DNA of 23,473 bases from Ophiothrix spiculata. Taxonomy: Eukaryota; Echinodermata; Ophiuroidea; Amphilepidida; Ophiotrichidae. The stretch lies in assembly GCA_000969725.1 (NCBI GenBank), contig JXSR01S048200.1; one strand, 5' to 3'. Below, in pieces: positions 1 through 9,340 of this stretch; positions within the stretch are counted from its first letter, which is position 1, and each line of letters starts with the position of its first letter. Under the pieces are notes generated by a model, which was not told where the DNA came from, ran no database searches, and saw nothing but the letters and a program-made list of their open reading frames with translations. A program made the translations under genes and the position numbers.

Positions 1-2
1 AA

Positions 3-396
3 AAGTCGAACACTATGCTCATACCGGCCGATAAGACTAGGAACTTGTACAGGATGAACCCCGATAACCACGGTAAGCTACTAAGGGAAAACATCACGAA
101 GACATACAGAACTACCAGCGCATCTACAGTAGATAATATCAACGCAGAAGCACAGAAAATTGCAGTAAGTATAGGTATTGCAGACAGAATGGACACTATG
201 GCCAGGAGACAGGCATTCATCACCCTTAAGGACCACAAGGATAGCTTTGCCAACAAGTTACCTTGCCGACTCATCAACCCAGCAAAGAGTGAAATAGGTA
301 TTATCAGTAAGACCATTGTCGATAGAATCAACAGCAGCATTAGGTCAGCAACGAAAGTCAACCAGTGGGGCAACACTACATCGGTCATCGAATGGT
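3..396 (+). pseudogene. Reverse transcriptase fragment, Penelope-like layout
   Basis: An open frame enters from the left edge (in frame from base 3, first Met at 15) and encodes the N-terminal fingers side of a retroelement reverse transcriptase. Visible motifs in order are PADKTRNLY near residues 4-12, LKDHKDSF near 72-79 and CRLINPAKSEIG near 84-95, then VNQW and an NTT stretch. The order ADK, then about 65 residues, then a KDHK block followed by an R-x-INP block resembles the ADKG / LPKIHK / RPI layout of Penelope-like enzymes. That assignment is from memory and tentative. The palm with the catalytic YxDD is absent: similarity stops at about base 396, where a separate repeat begins and reads in frame for 25 further codons to a stop at 471-473. 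The copy is therefore truncated and dead. The family identity could instead be another retroelement clade sharing this fingers region. Confidence 0.72.
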
Positions 397-494
397 CACC
401 CAATACACGCTTAGGCACACGTAAAGTGTTGTTTGCCGAAGGTGTATCGGCACACAACACTCTTCATGCATAGGCAAATCTTCTCCTCTCCTGA
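397..494 (+). repeat. 98-base hairpin-bearing repeat, copy 1
   Basis: This block matches the reverse complement of 12627-12724 with 3 differences in 98 bases. It starts exactly where the reverse-transcriptase similarity ends. Its core is a 37-base hairpin at 425-461. Beyond 494 the two copies lose similarity at once. I do not recognise the family; it may be the end of a transposon or a small RNA-derived repeat. Confidence 0.85.
425..461 (+). other. Conserved hairpin in repeat copy 1
   Basis: Outer arms AGTGTTGT and ACAACACT pair over 8 bases. A single T/C mismatch follows, then inner arms TGCCGA(A) and ATCGGCA pair around the loop GGTGT. In this copy the base pair next to the loop is broken (A in place of T); in the copy at 12660-12696 it is intact. 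It could be a structured RNA of a retroelement or a transposon end. Confidence 0.7.
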
Positions 495-1152
495 TAACGA
501 CAGTATGGTCACAGGCTGCCTACAATAGGAACAAGGTGACGTGCTTGGCTTATCGTATACCAACAGGTCATTGACCATGTTGACGGTCGTTTTTCCGCTG
601 GGTTCTTGTGGATTTTTATTATTTGCTGCTGAAAAGATATACTTTATTTGTTTTTAATAATGATCTCCAGAAGGTAGGAATCGATATAATGTTAAACCAT
701 GATATTAGATTCACATGAAAGGACCACTGGAAGCTGACCTGCTGAATTGTTGTCCACGACCCATGCGACGTACACACCATGCATTTTATGAACATTGCAT
801 GCATGATGTACATAGCTTATTGACCCAGGGAACTTGCTTTTTTTACTGTCACATATCGCAGAATCATAGTTTATTTATGATAAGGACAAATGGACTTCTG
901 CCATACATTGTCATATGAACACGGATGATAGAAGAATGGAAGGTAATATTGATTCATACTTGTTTTTATTTCTTTTTAAATATATTTTCGGTTGCTTTTT
1001 AACCCTTGTCTTACCTAGCCCGATTTAGCAACAGCCTTCAAATTTTTTATCGTATTTTTATCCTACGCTGCGCTGCGCGGAGGCTAGGGTTACGGTATCA
1101 GCTATGATGTCTTACCAAGCAAGGTTGGGGGATGGGGGTGATTCCCTGTCGC
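495..1152. other. Unassigned non-coding stretch
   Basis: The first 100 bases are somewhat richer in GC and may belong to the same old insertion as the repeat at 397-494. The rest is AT-rich. Short open frames at 619-918 lack any recognisable motif. No RNA gene or splice-bounded exon is visible. Confidence 0.5.
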
Positions 1153-1574
1153 TTAAGGTGTCTGGTCCATGATAGATCTGCCCGAGAATTTCTAGTAAAA
1201 ATTGGCATGAATGATATTTTATCGACAAAGAACTGATTTTAAAAATAAAAATTGGGGGTCACCGGACTCGTTTTTGCTTGCGAATCAGTTTAAAAACAAC
1301 ATTCTTGGAGTTTTTTTGGGAAAAATTATTACGGTGGTCTGGAAATGTGGCAATGACATTATGTAGTGATGATTTAAAAAGTCTGCCGAAAATGTTTGTT
1401 AATTTTTATACAAGTATGTTCAAGAAAATAAAACAATAAAAAATTAGGGGTAACCGAACTAAGTTTCCAGAAAAATATTAAAATGTGGAATTTTGCCTCA
1501 AAACACTACTCGGAGTATATGCGCATAGTCCGCATACTGGTATGCGTGGATGGCGCATGGACCAGACACCTTAA
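1153..1574. mobile_element. TTAA-flanked MITE with 15-base TIRs
   Basis: The left end is TTAA followed by GGTGTCTGGTCCATG at 1157-1171. The right end is the exact reverse complement at 1556-1570 followed by TTAA at 1571-1574. A TTAA target duplication is the hallmark of piggyBac-type transposition, though the classic CCC start is not present. The 414-base interior has no coding capacity, so it would need a transposase from elsewhere. Near the right end short GCATA/TATGC words repeat, a possible subterminal binding region. Confidence 0.8.
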
Positions 1575-1918
1575 CTCAAACGAATACAATGGCATAGCTG
1601 GGTGTCGGTGAGCTCATGGACCATAGTAGCAGGAGGAGGCGGCTATGCCCCATCACTCAATAGCTATGTCATGTGACCTTTAGCCAGTATTGTCATTGAC
1701 GTACTGTTGGAGATAAAGTAGTTCTCAACAGAACGGTCAAAATAAAAGTGTACAATGGAGTTCATCGCCCAACTCCAACTCCAACATATTTAGTATCTAC
1801 AAACATTGGTTTATAATATGTGACATAAACAGAATATTTGGTGTAACTTTCTTTTTAACATCGATGTCAATGGGCGGATTGATTTTATTCGATATCAATG
1901 CCATCCCACCCTGCGTAG
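1575..1918. other. Unassigned non-coding stretch
   Basis: Unique-looking sequence between two MITEs. It has no open frame of note and no recognisable RNA or promoter element. Confidence 0.5.
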
Positions 1919-2226
1919 TAGTTGTTGGATTTAATTCATGAATGCGTACTCAGACTCGCATGGGCGTCATTTCAGGGGGGACAGGGGGACTCGTACATCC
2001 CCCCCCCCATGATTTTGTGTGTCCCCCCTCACAATATTAAGTGTCCCCCCACGGTTTTGAAAATTTGCCCTCTGGACCCCCTCACACTTCAAAATGAAAT
2101 GACGCCTATGACTCTTGAGTGTCTTGTGCGTAGACGCAAACAAAAAAGCCTTGAAAAGTACACTGGCGTGAGACACATCTGTGTATTTCTCACAGACACA
2201 CGTTCACGAATCAAATCCAACAACTA
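1919..2226. mobile_element. TA-flanked foldback MITE
   Basis: The left end GTTGTTGGATTTAATTC (from 1921) is the near-perfect inverse of the right end ending in AATCCAACAAC (to 2224), with TA on both outer sides. A second nested inverted pair, GGCGTCATTTCA at 1963-1974 and its perfect complement at 2095-2106, surrounds a C/G-run core. The TA duplication suits Tc1/mariner-type movement. A 106-codon open frame covers most of it but follows the repeat structure and is not a gene. The nested pair may be an older or separate insertion. Confidence 0.72.
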
Positions 2227-2640
2227 TAGGGGTTTTGAGTAGTTGTAAAATCATCCAATGCGGTCATTTTAGCGAAAAACTTGTAGGTACCATCTTCGGG
2301 GGGTGGGGGCAGGGTGCATCATCAAAGAAGGAAGGTAGGGAGGAGGAGTTTCATTAATAATAACAGAGACTAGGTTTTAAGGCGCTACAGAGTTTTGCTC
2401 CCCTTAATCGCTCCCCTTAATTATTCTGGGAGAGTGGTCTAAAGCTCTCCTAAAATCTGGTCTGTCTGTAGTCAGTTCCTTTATATTCCTCTTCATTTGC
2501 TTCCCTTAAAAACTCCAGGCGAGCTTTTTATTACTCTTCTGTTCATCTTATAACTTAGTCCCTGTAATAATAGCCTTCGAACATAGTGAACACCGTATAC
2601 CATACATACTTCTATGTAATCGCAGCCTTATACATGTATA
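2227..2640. other. Unassigned stretch with small direct repeat
   Basis: Contains a G-rich patch near 2298-2315 and a 12-base tandem word GCTCCCCTTAAT (2397 onward, the first copy extended by a C). No coding sequence or RNA gene is visible. Confidence 0.5.
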
Positions 2641-2876
2641 TACCAGGTGTATCAAAAAAAATTGTGCACAGATTAAAACCGATTAAAAACTGACCTTGAC
2701 AAAAGCACCAAATCGTAATTTTCATTTTTCATCCGATATCCATTAATTTTTTTCTGCATTTGAAAGCTTATTAAATTTGCTTAGTACTACAATAACAAGA
2801 AAATTATAATTTTGTGCTTTTATCAAGGTCAAAATTAGTTTTAATCCGTGCACAATTTGTTTTGATACACGTGGTA
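2641..2876. mobile_element. TA-flanked MITE with long inverted repeats
   Basis: The ends TACCAGGTGTATCAAAA and TTTTGATACACGTGGTA are inverse of each other with one mismatch. Similarity continues inward for roughly 90 bases per arm, through TTGTGCAC, GATTAAAAC, GACCTTGA and AAAAGCAC words. The outer TA fits a two-base target duplication (2641-2642 and 2875-2876). The element is 236 bases with no coding capacity, so it is almost entirely a foldback. Mariner-like assignment is inferred from the TA flanks only. Confidence 0.82.
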
Positions 2877-3436
2877 CTTTTACTAGTATGTGTACCAGTA
2901 TGTGAGATAAACTGAAAAGTATTAAAGAAAAGATTTATGAAATGTTGCGAAAATGTTACTTCACCACTTTTTTTGTGTACCCAGGATAAAAAAGCACTCC
3001 ACCCTATTATATTTATACCCGTTATTCAATTATATTTAGATAAAATGATCATGTTCAGAGTGAAACTACATGTATATAGTAAAGCTAGTGTAAATTTTAT
3101 TCAAAAATGCAACTTTGTAATTAAGCTAGTGTGAGTTTTTTATTCAAAATTGCAGCTTTGAGTGTAGCACTAATACACTTTTCCTCCTCTGCACCCTCCA
3201 GCTCCACCACCACTGACCAATCATCTTTAATGAGATATAGTGATTAACAGGAACATGTCATTATTTTTTCCCTTTGGAAACTAAAAGCCAAATAGTTACT
3301 CTTCAAAATAAGAACAAAATAATTTCAGTCAATAATTATGATAAAAATACATGCATTTACAATTATGAAATTGAACCAAACCACTAGCATAAGCAGATTC
3401 TGTTATTACCTGTCTACGGCAAATTGCCTCTTTGCC
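2877..3436. other. Unassigned stretch with short tandem duplication
   Basis: An approximately 40-base unit is duplicated with changes at 3082-3117 and 3123-3160; both begin AAGCTAGTGT and end near GC-A-CTTTG. A 65-codon open frame overlaps it but has no motif. Nothing else is recognised. Confidence 0.6.
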
Positions 3437-3774
3437 TTAGGTTAATTTTGGCCCTGTTGGTCCCAGACCACAAGTTGACATGTTGAACAGCTTGGATAAT
3501 GCTGCATCAACTTCACTTTTGAATACATTCACAGTCGGTGCACAAACAGCCATTTCTGGGAGCTTGTTCCAGTGTGACACAATTCTGAAGGTGACTGAAT
3601 TCTGTCTTATATTCAGCATTGCCCGCTTCTTCTCGATTTCAAACTGTTGCCCCTTCTTCCTCTCTCTTCCTCTGAGAATAATTCCATCCTGACATCACCA
3701 TGCATAATTTTGAAGACCTGGATTAGGTCACCTCTTAATCCTCTTAATTCCTTGACAAATTTGCTTTCTAGTAA
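3437..3774 (-). pseudogene. LINE reverse transcriptase C-terminal tail, frameshifted
   Basis: Read on the minus strand, the block from 3774 has the conserved LINE tail words RGLRGDLIQVFKIMHG, then an acidic and basic linker (EEERGRRG, NSLK). The frame shifts near 3619 and continues with MLNIRQNSVTFRIV, SHWNKLPEMAV and VNVFKSEVDAAL. This order (LRGDLIQVFKI, R-x-x-x-RQ-x-x-x-x-RIV, W-x-x-LP, VN-x-FK) is characteristic of the region after the reverse transcriptase domain in CR1/Jockey-like non-LTR elements. Only about 110 codons remain. The frameshift and missing catalytic domain show a dead 5'-truncated insertion, as is usual for LINEs. The clade cannot be fixed from the tail alone. Confidence 0.85.
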
Positions 3775-4435
3775 TGTATACTTTTCTTTACTGTTTTGTA
3801 TACTGTAACTTAATATTTTTAGACTTATGAGCCAAAAAAGAAAGTCAAAATATAAGTTGATAGTGGGCCTTTAATAAGGATGCGTAAACACTTCCGGTTT
3901 CAAGACCCAAAAGTGCTGTGACCCGGTAGCAGCTGACGAATTTGGCAAAGCACGCTACGGTCGCTTTGGATGGTAGCCACGTGTAATGTGCCGAATTAAG
4001 CTTGACCGATGCTATTAAAAGCCGTAGTTTTATATCAATTACAACATATATTTAATGACTCGTTTGTGCGTGTGTCTAAATCCACATCCTTTAGGTACAG
4101 TCTCAACTACAAGTTACTGCAGTGCGGTTGCTGAATTCGTGACGTTGTTAAGCTTACATCATACATCATGATACATACCCGCCAAGAAGCATTCCGGGAA
4201 GGATATAACGGAATAAAGCATGACGTGAAAGAGTGAAAGAAACTAATGTTGCGTGAGAGTTGTTAGCCTTTACATTTCTTTACAACCCGGACAATACGGG
4301 TACTTCTATATCTCTGCTATTGTTACACCGGTAAGCTGAAATATCATGACATGATCGTTTCCCGGGTGGGGTTTACACACTCCTTACAAATACAATGAGT
4401 TATCCTCTCCATACGAACTACAAGTGTAATGGTGG
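3775..4435. other. Unassigned stretch, moderately GC-rich
   Basis: From about 3885 to 4330 base composition is more balanced than the surroundings, but no frame stays open. The 16-base word ATAGTGGGCCTTTAAT at about 3859-3874 recurs inverted at about 10574-10589, so both may be edges of copies of one dispersed repeat. Confidence 0.4.
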
Positions 4436-4578
4436 ATTCAGAGTCTGCCCATACGCATCGATCGATGCCCATCGACACGCAGTCTTTAAGTTTAACACTC
4501 ACTATTCCTTATGCGTTGTGCGTGTAAAGACTGCGCGTCGATGGGCATCGATCGATGCATATCGTCAAGACTCTGAAT
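4436..4578. repeat. Strong palindrome with 34-base arms
   Basis: Inner arms 4455-4488 and 4525-4558 are inverse with one mismatch in 34, containing GCATCGATCGATGC at both ends. Outer arms ATTCAGAGTCT (4436-4446) and its exact complement (4568-4578) extend the foldback. The loop is 36 bases. It abuts the element at 4587. It may be a MITE, a foldback remnant or a recent inverted duplication; the high identity suggests youth. Confidence 0.85.
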
Positions 4579-4586
4579 AAACCATA

Positions 4587-4893
4587 ATGCTGCTTTCATA
4601 CTCGTGTAGTTTTGCAGCTTTGTCGCTGCGTGACGTATATTTTTTGAAAAAACTTGCTGCTTCTGGTTGTCGTAGCGGCAAAGCTACATGTCGCTGAGGT
4701 AATCGATATCGTCAAAATTTTGTCGCACGACAAGAATTTTTGAGTTGAAATGAATTCAACTTTCAGAGCGACATGGAGCTGCAAATCTGAAAAAGCGACA
4801 AAACTGCAAAGCTACAAAAGTGTGAAAGGAAGCAAGCGACAGAGCTTCAAAGCTACAAAGCTGCAAAGCGACAATAAACTATGAAAGCAGCAT
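4587..4893. mobile_element. MITE with 14-base perfect TIRs
   Basis: ATGCTGCTTTCATA at 4587-4600 and its perfect complement at 4880-4893 bound a 307-base element. Just inside each end the words TTTTGCAGCTTTGTCGC and GCTGCAAAGCGAC mirror each other, and the right half is built of AAGCTACAAAGCTGC-like iterations. A small internal palindrome AGTTGAA/TTCAACT lies near 4743-4760. No coding capacity. Target duplication is not obvious. Confidence 0.8.
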
Positions 4894-6268
4894 CACTCTT
4901 ACAACGTCCTATTGACTGTATACGTGTTTATTTTATTAGGGCCTATAAAAAATAATAAAAATAAATGTGCTCACCAAAATACTGTCATACTGTAATGTAT
5001 AATGTAATGTATAGTGTAATGTATTTCATATATGATCACGTTGAGGGCGCTGTAACATTTTTAAAAAGTGTGCCAGGTGAGTTTTTAAGCTCTAACTTTA
5101 ATTCTGTTCAAGTTGAAGGATATAAAAAAATATGCATATTCTTTGAAACAATACCTATCAAATGATACCAAACACATGCTATGAAATAAAAGCGCATTTT
5201 TATTAAGAGCCCCGCCAGATTTGAAAATGAGTCAAAATATGGAAAACTGTGTTGAAACTTCCCATAGAGGATCCCAATTTTTGGCACTATTCGGGTGAAT
5301 TTTGATGTATGTATTTCATCCATAACTTTGCCAATTGTTACTCATATGATTCTATGAAGTGGTTGACCCCTCATTTTGAAGGTAATTTTAATACCTTTCA
5401 TGACAAAATTTCACAAAACAATTAATGTTGAAAATGTTGTGAATGTCCCTATACTAGTGCCTACGTCATCTTCTCACGAGAAGGTGATTACCAGCTCCAT
5501 TGACCTTCTCTATAGACGAATTTCATATCTTCTTTCAGAGAGCATATAGGCCTAAATTTACCTAAGGTATGCCAGTATATCCTCATTAGTATTTAACAAC
5601 ATATAATTTTTTTTATAAATGTGCTTTGACAAAAAAGTTGCCAAAAGTTGGTTTAAAAGTTACTCTGGCATTTTAAAATACTCACAACAATATTCAAAAG
5701 TCATTCTGGATCATTTCAGTGAATGTTTGGGTCGTGCATGTAAACTAAATTTACTTAAAATTGATGAAACATCTTTTACAATTCATGTGGTACGATGTCA
5801 ATGGACCTGAGTGTGACATTATCGTAGATGGAGTCCATTGTAGATAATTCACATTTTGGGACTAGTCATACGGTAATAAAATTTTGTTCATCTGGTTTAG
5901 GACTACCGTACTTTGAAATTCATTTACAAGTACAAATTGTAGGCACATTATCAAACGTAAATGTCACTTTTTTCTGATTTTTGATGAAATGTTAAAAAAA
6001 TCATTGTCATTGCATAGGGTACCATATAGTCTGAGCTTCCAGACCCATACTCCATTTCATGACATATATCCCCAATTCAGAATTTTTGATGTGGTCGCAT
6101 GTCATTTATAAGGTGGGGCCCAATTGTGATATAAAATTGGATGGATCGAGCATGATACAATAAGATATTGGTCGAGCCATGAGTTTTACGAAATATCGTT
6201 ATCCCGCAGTCGTAAGCAACTGCATCTCAGAGAAAACCCCTTAATTTGGCCCTCGTAGACGTATTTTT
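4894..6268. other. Unassigned AT-rich stretch
   Basis: About 1.4 kb with no coding frame worth keeping. It holds a short tandem of TGTAATGTATA-like words at 4991-5024 and a 9-base inverted pair around 5468-5487 (CATCTTCTC / GAGAAGGTG). I see no exon, RNA gene or promoter that I can support. Confidence 0.5.
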
Positions 6269-6302
6269 ATGCCTCCGCGAGAGGCATTATGTTTTCTGGT
6301 TG

Positions 6303-6350
6303 TCCGTCCGTCCGTCCGTCCGTCCGTCCGTCCGTCCGTCCGTCCGTCCG
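6303..6350 (+). repeat. (TCCG)12 microsatellite
   Basis: Twelve uninterrupted TCCG units, 48 bases, located 25 bases inside the left end of the surrounding element. Such a tract is prone to length change. Confidence 0.98.
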
Positions 6351-6801
6351 GGCTCGTTTCTCAGAACTGGTGAGGCGTGGAACAATGCAAGTCGGTGGAC
6401 TGGTGGTAAGGGTTGCTAGTAATTTTCTCTTCGGCGCAAAATATGCAAATTTAGTCGGTTTTTAAGCAGAAAATATGTGTTTTTTTGTGATTTTAGGGAC
6501 TTAGAAATAATTGGACAAGGAGCATTTGCTAAAATTCCACCCCTTCAAAATTTTAACCCCACCTTATTTTAATGGGCGCATAACATATGCGAAAATTGGC
6601 CCGATCGGCCATTTAATTAACGAATACAACGCGTTTTAAGATGGCGCTCTTGCATGTAATCCTTTATAATTTCGTAGATACAAAGGGCAATATCTCCTTA
6701 ACGGAGCAGAATTTTATTTTATGCATATCTCCGAAACCGCATGCCCTACGTTAATGATATTTGATGCCTGGGTAGACCTAGAGCCAAACTCAATCCATCG
6801 A

Positions 6802-7192
6802 CAATTTAAGCGCAAAATATGCTAATTAACTACCTAATTTGCATAATTTATGGATAAAATGGTTTAAATGGCATATTTTACAAACTGTCCACCTTACATT
6901 CATGAAATTTGGTGGGTAGGTGGAGATTGAGCTGCGCTTGTGCCAGGTGCAATTTGAGCGCAAAATATGCTAATTAAGTACCTAATTTGCATAATTTATG
7001 CATAAAATGTAGCTTAATTTATGCGTAAAATGCTTTAAATGTGATATTTTACAAACCGTGCACCCTACATTCATGAAATTTAATGGGTAGGTGCGGATAG
7101 AGCTGCGCTTATGCCAGCTGCAATTTGAGCGCAAAATATGCTAATTAAGTATCTAATTTGCATAATTTATGCATAAAATGTTGCTTATTTTT
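6802..7192 (+). repeat. Tandem array A inside the 1.4 kb element
   Basis: Units start at 6802, 6950 and 7121, each with CAATTT(A/G)AGCGCAAAAT. Lengths are 148 and 171 bases plus a partial third. The second unit is longer because GCATAAAATG-like words are duplicated inside it. The units carry TGCTAATTAA and TTTGCATAATTTATG words. Confidence 0.9.
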
Positions 7193-7650
7193 CAACTTTG
7201 TCCGATTTCAAAGGTTAAGATGTCAAATTGTTCGTCATGGACCAGCGATCAAAAGTGTTAATGGTGACCCCATCGTCCGACCTTTCCCTAGGGGTCAAAG
7301 GTCAAAAGAAAGGTCAAATATTCAACTTTGTCTGATTTCAAATATTAAGGTTTCAAAATGTTCGTCTTTGACCAGCGATCAAAAGTGTCAATGGTGACCC
7401 CATCGTCCGACCTTTCCCTGGAGGTCAAAGGTCAAATTTTCAACTTTGTCAGATTTCAAAGGTTAAGGTCTCAAAATGTTCGTCTTGGACCAGCGATCAA
7501 AAGTGTCAATGGAGACCCCATCGTCCGACCTTAAACTGGGGGTCAAAGGTAAAAAGAAAGGTCAGATTTTCAACTTTGTCCGATTTCAAAGGTTTGGGTC
7601 ATAGTTCTAAAGAAAGGTCAAATTCTCAACTTCGTCCGATTACAAAGGTG
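7193..7650 (+). repeat. Tandem array B with nuclear-receptor half-sites
   Basis: Units start with CAACTTTGTC at 7193, 7323, 7441 and 7571 (lengths 130, 118, 130 and 56), plus a last partial unit at 7627. The 3' part of the units contains GGGTCAAAGGTCA at 7292-7304, AGGTCAAAGGTCA at 7422-7434 and the one-base-off GGGTCAAAGGTAA at 7540-7552. These are direct repeats of AGGTCA-type half-sites spaced by one base, with extra AGGTCA half-sites nearby. Confidence 0.9.
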
Positions 7651-7664
7651 GAATGCGGAGGCAT

Positions 7665-8988
7665 CGTGATTGACACTCTGTGTCGAGAACCGCGCGGCCC
7701 GAGAACCGCGTATTCTAGTTGAACCCTAGTTTGGCCTTAATGGCCTGCCAACAAATTTAATTGAGAACCCCTGTACTAGTGCATAAAACAATGATATACG
7801 GTATACATGTCTTCAAACAGCAAGTTGTTACAAATTGAAATTTAGTATCAATTCATTGGAAGTGTAGCAGTCCATATATATTTGAAGAAAATTACCATTT
7901 CTTAGGACATTGGCTTGATTGTAGACCTCCTGTCTGGCAGTGGTACCATTACAATGTTCTGTCAGTAATTTTGAATAAGTTACAATTCCCAAACATTTAA
8001 AATGTGCTTGCATTTTGGAAAAAATTGTGAAAATATGTCATATAGGCTATATGAATATTTAAAATGCTAAAATCATGTACGGTAACTTGATAACAAATGG
8101 TCGGAATCAACCTCTTGAAGTGAAATTGTTGGAAACATTTCAGTATGTTACACTCTCATCTTTAGCTAGAATCTAGGTTTTCATCACATCATAATCATGA
8201 ATTAATTGCACCTTTAAAAAATGAGAATCAATTCACAATATATTGTAACTTGGAAAACTAGAATCAAATAACTATTTGTTTGTGAATTACATTTGTGAAC
8301 GCGTTGAAGGAAGCGCTAGCAATCACGCAGTCACCTCTCACGTGAGCATGCATTTTCAAGGTGAAAACGGATGTCCATGCTCAGAACTTTGAGTGTGCAT
8401 TTACTTATTACTGCTAGAAACAACAGTAACATTTTACTTGAATTAAGGTGAAATTCACGAATTTGATGCCAGCCTCCATTCTTTTAGAGTACAACATTCA
8501 CATTTCATTTGATATCAGTTACAACTTACACGTTACCCTCTGTATAAACAAGTCGTCACAGTGTAAACGCACCAAGAACCAAGGCCAAAGACCATCAGTC
8601 TGTCATTAAATACTACATATGTGGTGGGTACAGGTCTTTCATTCACTAGTTGGTTTTGATAAATTCTGTTGAAGGAGCATGGTCTGGTTTTCTAAATTCA
8701 GTTTCATGGAAAGATCATCTTTAAAAGAGGCATTTGGTTTCAAATTTCAGTTATATTGGTTTTACTTTTTATGAGCAGTTATGTAGTCAACAACTTCACA
8801 TGGTTCATACCATGCATACCATAAATAGCATTGTTTCACTTATAACTCTCAAAACGAACATAACTTTGATATTTCTGGAAAATTTCACGTGAGTTGTGGG
8901 AACACTTACAAAAAATCATGTACAAATGTATGAAAAAAGTTGAAGCAACTGGACCATGCTTCTTTTTTAAGTCTTAGCACTAGGCCAG
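7665..8988. other. Unassigned stretch upstream of the KDZ-like exon
   Basis: AT-rich with no supported exon. A short more balanced patch around 8297-8400 could be part of an upstream promoter or untranslated exon of the gene at 9329, but nothing in the sequence fixes this. A minus-strand 61-codon frame at 7828-8013 has no motif. Confidence 0.4.
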
Positions 8989-9190
8989 GGTTCGACTTTA
9001 CCGTCGGATCGTCGGTCCCGACCGACAGAATTTCGGAAGGACCGACCAGTTCAGCAACGAGATGGTCCTTCGGTCCGATCATTTTTTAGGCTGTCACTGA
9101 TTTTGGAATTAGAAGTCCTTCTGAAGGACCTGTAAATTTAGTGAAGGACCTGTGGATTTTGAGACTTACTGGTCCTTCTGTCCTGTGGAT
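8989..9190. repeat. Block of palindromic GGTCCTTC / GAAGGACC words
   Basis: A locally CG-richer block built from repeated GGTCCTTC, GAAGGACC and CGGTCCGA words. It includes the hairpins GTCGGTC-CC-GACCGAC at 9011-9026 and GTCCTTC-T-GAAGGAC at 9115-9129, and GAAGGACCTGT occurs twice (9123, 9143). It lies about 140 bases upstream of the KDZ-like exon. It looks like a degenerate dispersed repeat; no frame reads through it. Confidence 0.6.
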
Positions 9191-9317
9191 TTAAAAGTGT
9201 AAAGGCAACCCATGTACTGTAGGCCTGTATTGTTTTACATACATAACATAGAAAACAGCGTGCATTGAAAGGAAATTAGGAACGAGTACGATAACAATTT
9301 ATTGTATTATTTTGTAT

Positions 9318-9328
9318 TGTGTCTATAG
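9318..9328 (+). promoter_or_regulatory. Candidate 3' splice site before the KDZ-like exon
   Basis: A T-rich run followed by GTCTATAG lies 12 bases before the Met codon. If used, the preceding exon is non-coding. The 12 bases between it and ATG contain no upstream ATG. Confidence 0.5.
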
Positions 9329-9340
9329 GAGCTCTCAACG

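Larger units (their letters stand above)
6269..7664. mobile_element. 1.4 kb non-autonomous element with 10-base TIRs
   Basis: ATGCCTCCGC at 6269-6278 and GCGGAGGCAT at 7655-7664 are exact inverse ends. The left end is followed by a GCCTC/GAGGC mini-hairpin, a TTATGTTTTCTGG word and a TCCG microsatellite. The interior holds two tandem arrays (6802-7192 and 7193-7650) and no transposase. This terminal layout, with a TCCG tract just inside the left end, is familiar to me from dispersed repeats in marine invertebrate genomes; that is recollection, not a search. Parts of it may vary in copy number between elements. Confidence 0.75.

Noticed and set aside
1922-2242. 106-codon plus-strand open frame
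   Set aside because: It lies within the foldback MITE and its composition follows the C/G runs and inverted repeats; no protein motif.
6303-6350. CRISPR-like array
   Set aside because: A simple TCCG microsatellite without spacers, in animal-type DNA.
7158-7397. 79-codon open frame in the 1.4 kb element
   Set aside because: Produced by the tandem units; the repeats restate the same words and the unit lengths (130, 118) are not multiples of three.
8985-9000. tRNA B-box-like GGTTCGAC
   Set aside because: No matching A box or cloverleaf upstream, and the 3' side does not pair.
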